Shown here: positions 18,936 through 20,650 of the stretch, in pieces
How the letters are laid out: each line of letters starts with the position of its first letter
Position numbering within the stretch: position 1 is the stretch's first letter
Source of the DNA: Pelargonium nanum
Lineage: Eukaryota > Streptophyta > Magnoliopsida > Geraniales > Geraniaceae
Reading direction: 5' to 3'
NCBI GenBank assembly: GCA_036897485.1
Contig: JAYMTF010001911.1
Location: 1 to 20,650, forward strand
Length of the DNA: 20,650 bases
The notes under the pieces: model-generated
The model's database searches: none
Told to the model about the DNA's origin: nothing
What the model saw: only the letters and a program-made list of their open reading frames with translations
Program-made: the position numbers and the translations under genes

Positions 18936-20544
18936 TTGCATCACCTAATTGGTCATGATTTCATGTTGAGAATTTTTTTCTCTAATAATAATAAACTCTA
19001 GCTTAATTTAACTCTCACAAATATAAATACATAAATTTTGCTCCAAATAGTGGAGAAAAATATTAAATGTCTCTTTTTTTAACAAGTGAAATGTCTCAAA
19101 TTTAATACAAAATTTGTAGTACAAAATGACACGTCAATTTACATGACAAATACATATTCATATTTTCGTAGTTTAAAATTAAGTTTAATGAATCACAGTC
19201 TGTATATATGATATCACCACTATTTCATGAATTTTTGACGCGGAGCGCCTGATTTATTAAGGACATACTACACATTGATTCGGCCGAGTCATCGATAAAA
19301 TAATTAATATGTTATGTCTTATTTATTGACACCTCATTTTGTGTAAATATTTTTGTACCAAAAATATAACATTACTCAATAATTTATAGTGTATAAAACA
19401 GTTTCTAAATTTATTAACACTTTTAATCTATGATACTCCAAAGTTTTTATGGCTTTTTTTTAGCTAAGAGAGATATATGAGTAATAATTGATGGAAACAA
19501 ATGTAACCTGAGAATTAATATTGAATGGACTAAGCTTCCACTTTATTCTATTAATTATTTTTATGTTTCCCCTAAGCTACTGTTATTTATGATGTTAACA
19601 GTAACTGCTTAAAAAGTTGTGAACATACTCAACTATTGCTTCTTTGCTCCGTTTTCTTACATTTCACATGTTGTGATTATAATAATGCATGGAATAGATT
19701 AGTATCTGAAAATTGAAAACTCTAAAAGCCGTTATTGTTGGACACATTTTCATTCATTCATTTTGTGTTTTTAGAGAGGAAAAAGAAGATGGTGGCTTCA
19801 ACTTCAAATTATTGGAGCATTCTCGAATCTTCGTTATTTTAGTCAACTTTTGTGTAGAGTCGAGATCTTGATTCTCATGTTGGATACGATTCATTCAGAC
19901 ACACATTTAGAGTTTTCGTTTAGCGTCGCGTGAATCTATGTATGTGACGAGCCCCAACCCGATACAAAGAACTCCAACCCATAACCCTAACCCAAGACCG
20001 ATGTCAATTAATAATCCTGACACTTAGACAAAGAATAAGCCACTAAACACATAATTCAATATTCAATGTTTTATCGAGTCAAAACAGCCGAATATGAAAG
20101 TGTACAAGATATTTCAGGAGGTGGCATTGTGATTAACTTGGTTTGGCTTTAAAACGATATAATATTATACTATCACCTAAATCTTACTATATTTGCGTTA
20201 CATATAATTTGCACTACTTGTATCATTAAAATATTTATTTTACATTAGTTTTTAATCTCTTATGAGTGTCTAATGAAGACTCCTAATTTAGGTGATTAAA
20301 GCATCTTTTACTGAAGCAAATATTTGTTAAAATTTTAACAATTAACAATATAATATTGGTTTTTGATTCAGAGACAACTTTATAAAATGAAAAGCAAATT
20401 TGAAAGAAATGCAATTATTGACTTTTGTGATCTCAAGTCAATTTTCATTGTGCATGCATTCAATCACGGCGAGGATGCGAGGCTTGATGCACAAGTGGAA
20501 TTAAAATCTAATATATATATATATATAATTTCTGATGTGTATTC
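18936..20544. other. AT-rich intergenic DNA, no gene seen
   Basis: No coding frame with family resemblance was found. The stretch holds a diverged repeat (19236-19400), a telomere-like octamer aaccctaa (19983-19990), and a TA run around 20510-20526. Confidence 0.5.
19236..19400 (+). repeat. Diverged dispersed repeat, copy 2
   Basis: This is the partner of 1648-1822: taaggacatact..acacattgat, ttcggcc..tcatcga, then aaatatttttgtac and ataacattactc in the same order and orientation. Near its start, gcggagcgcc echoes the GC hairpin of the units at 5371-5607. The alignment is by eye and the family is unknown. Confidence 0.35.
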
Positions 20545-20610
20545 CAATTGAGTGACACGTGTCACTAAATTTTTTTTAATTAATAGTACAATTGAATGAC
20601 ACATGTCAAT
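20545..20610. repeat. Direct repeat of a G-box-type palindrome, 44 bp apart
   Basis: caattgagtgacacgtgtca (20545 on) recurs as caattgaatgacacatgtca (20589 on). The first contains a perfect 16-bp palindrome, agtgacacgtgtcact (20551-20566), with a CACGTG core. The second is followed by atgggacccacc, a phrase common in plant repeat elements. The window ends shortly after, so the parent element or promoter cannot be identified. Confidence 0.6.
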
Positions 20611-20650
20611 GGGACCCACCATTAATAAATAAATTAATTTTAATTTAAAT

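Noticed and set aside
19983-19990. Telomere-like aaccctaa
   Set aside because: A single unit only, so not an interstitial telomere array.

Overview
The window looks like nuclear DNA of a eudicot plant. The non-coding DNA is very AT-rich, the introns follow GT..AG, and there are many short inverted-repeat (MITE-like) elements. The three intact protein genes belong to plant families. The style of the repeats and protein sequences makes a legume (Fabaceae) my best guess, but that is a weak inference.

All three intact genes lie on the minus strand. (1) 2749-3525: an intronless VQ-motif protein of 258 aa, resembling the VQ22/JAV1 group that binds WRKY factors. (2) 7954-13428: a nine-exon gene for a 1003-aa copper P1B-type ATPase, recognised as the RAN1/HMA7 orthologue. 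It loads copper in the endomembrane system, for example into ethylene receptors. I rebuilt all exons by hand; each junction is GT..AG and the frame stays open to the stop. (3) 15487-17985: a single-exon CrRLK1L receptor kinase of 832 aa, recognised as HERK1-like, with a malectin-like ectodomain, one transmembrane segment and a complete kinase. The genes share a strand but show no sign of working together beyond ordinary plant gene adjacency.

The rest is repeat-rich intergenic DNA. At 400-700 lies a decayed RNase H fragment of the kind carried by plant LINEs. At 2261-2473 and 5186-5911 are two MITE-like elements with long terminal inverted repeats. The second has a tandemly duplicated right end and three tandem GC-rich units of 72-83 bp inside. 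A related GC-rich module reappears inside the first MITE and at about 18881-18935, so one module sits in several contexts. A cluster of palindromes (4037-4116) is followed by an unexplained 63-codon open frame (4190-4381). An LTR-like fossil fragment lies at about 14012-14440, and a diverged tandem duplication at 14681-14972.

I see no RNA gene, CRISPR array or clearly new multi-gene system. The most notable points are the GC-rich module shared between mobile elements, the compound MITE at 5186-5911, and a Gly-to-Arg change at a conserved actuator-domain position of the copper ATPase.
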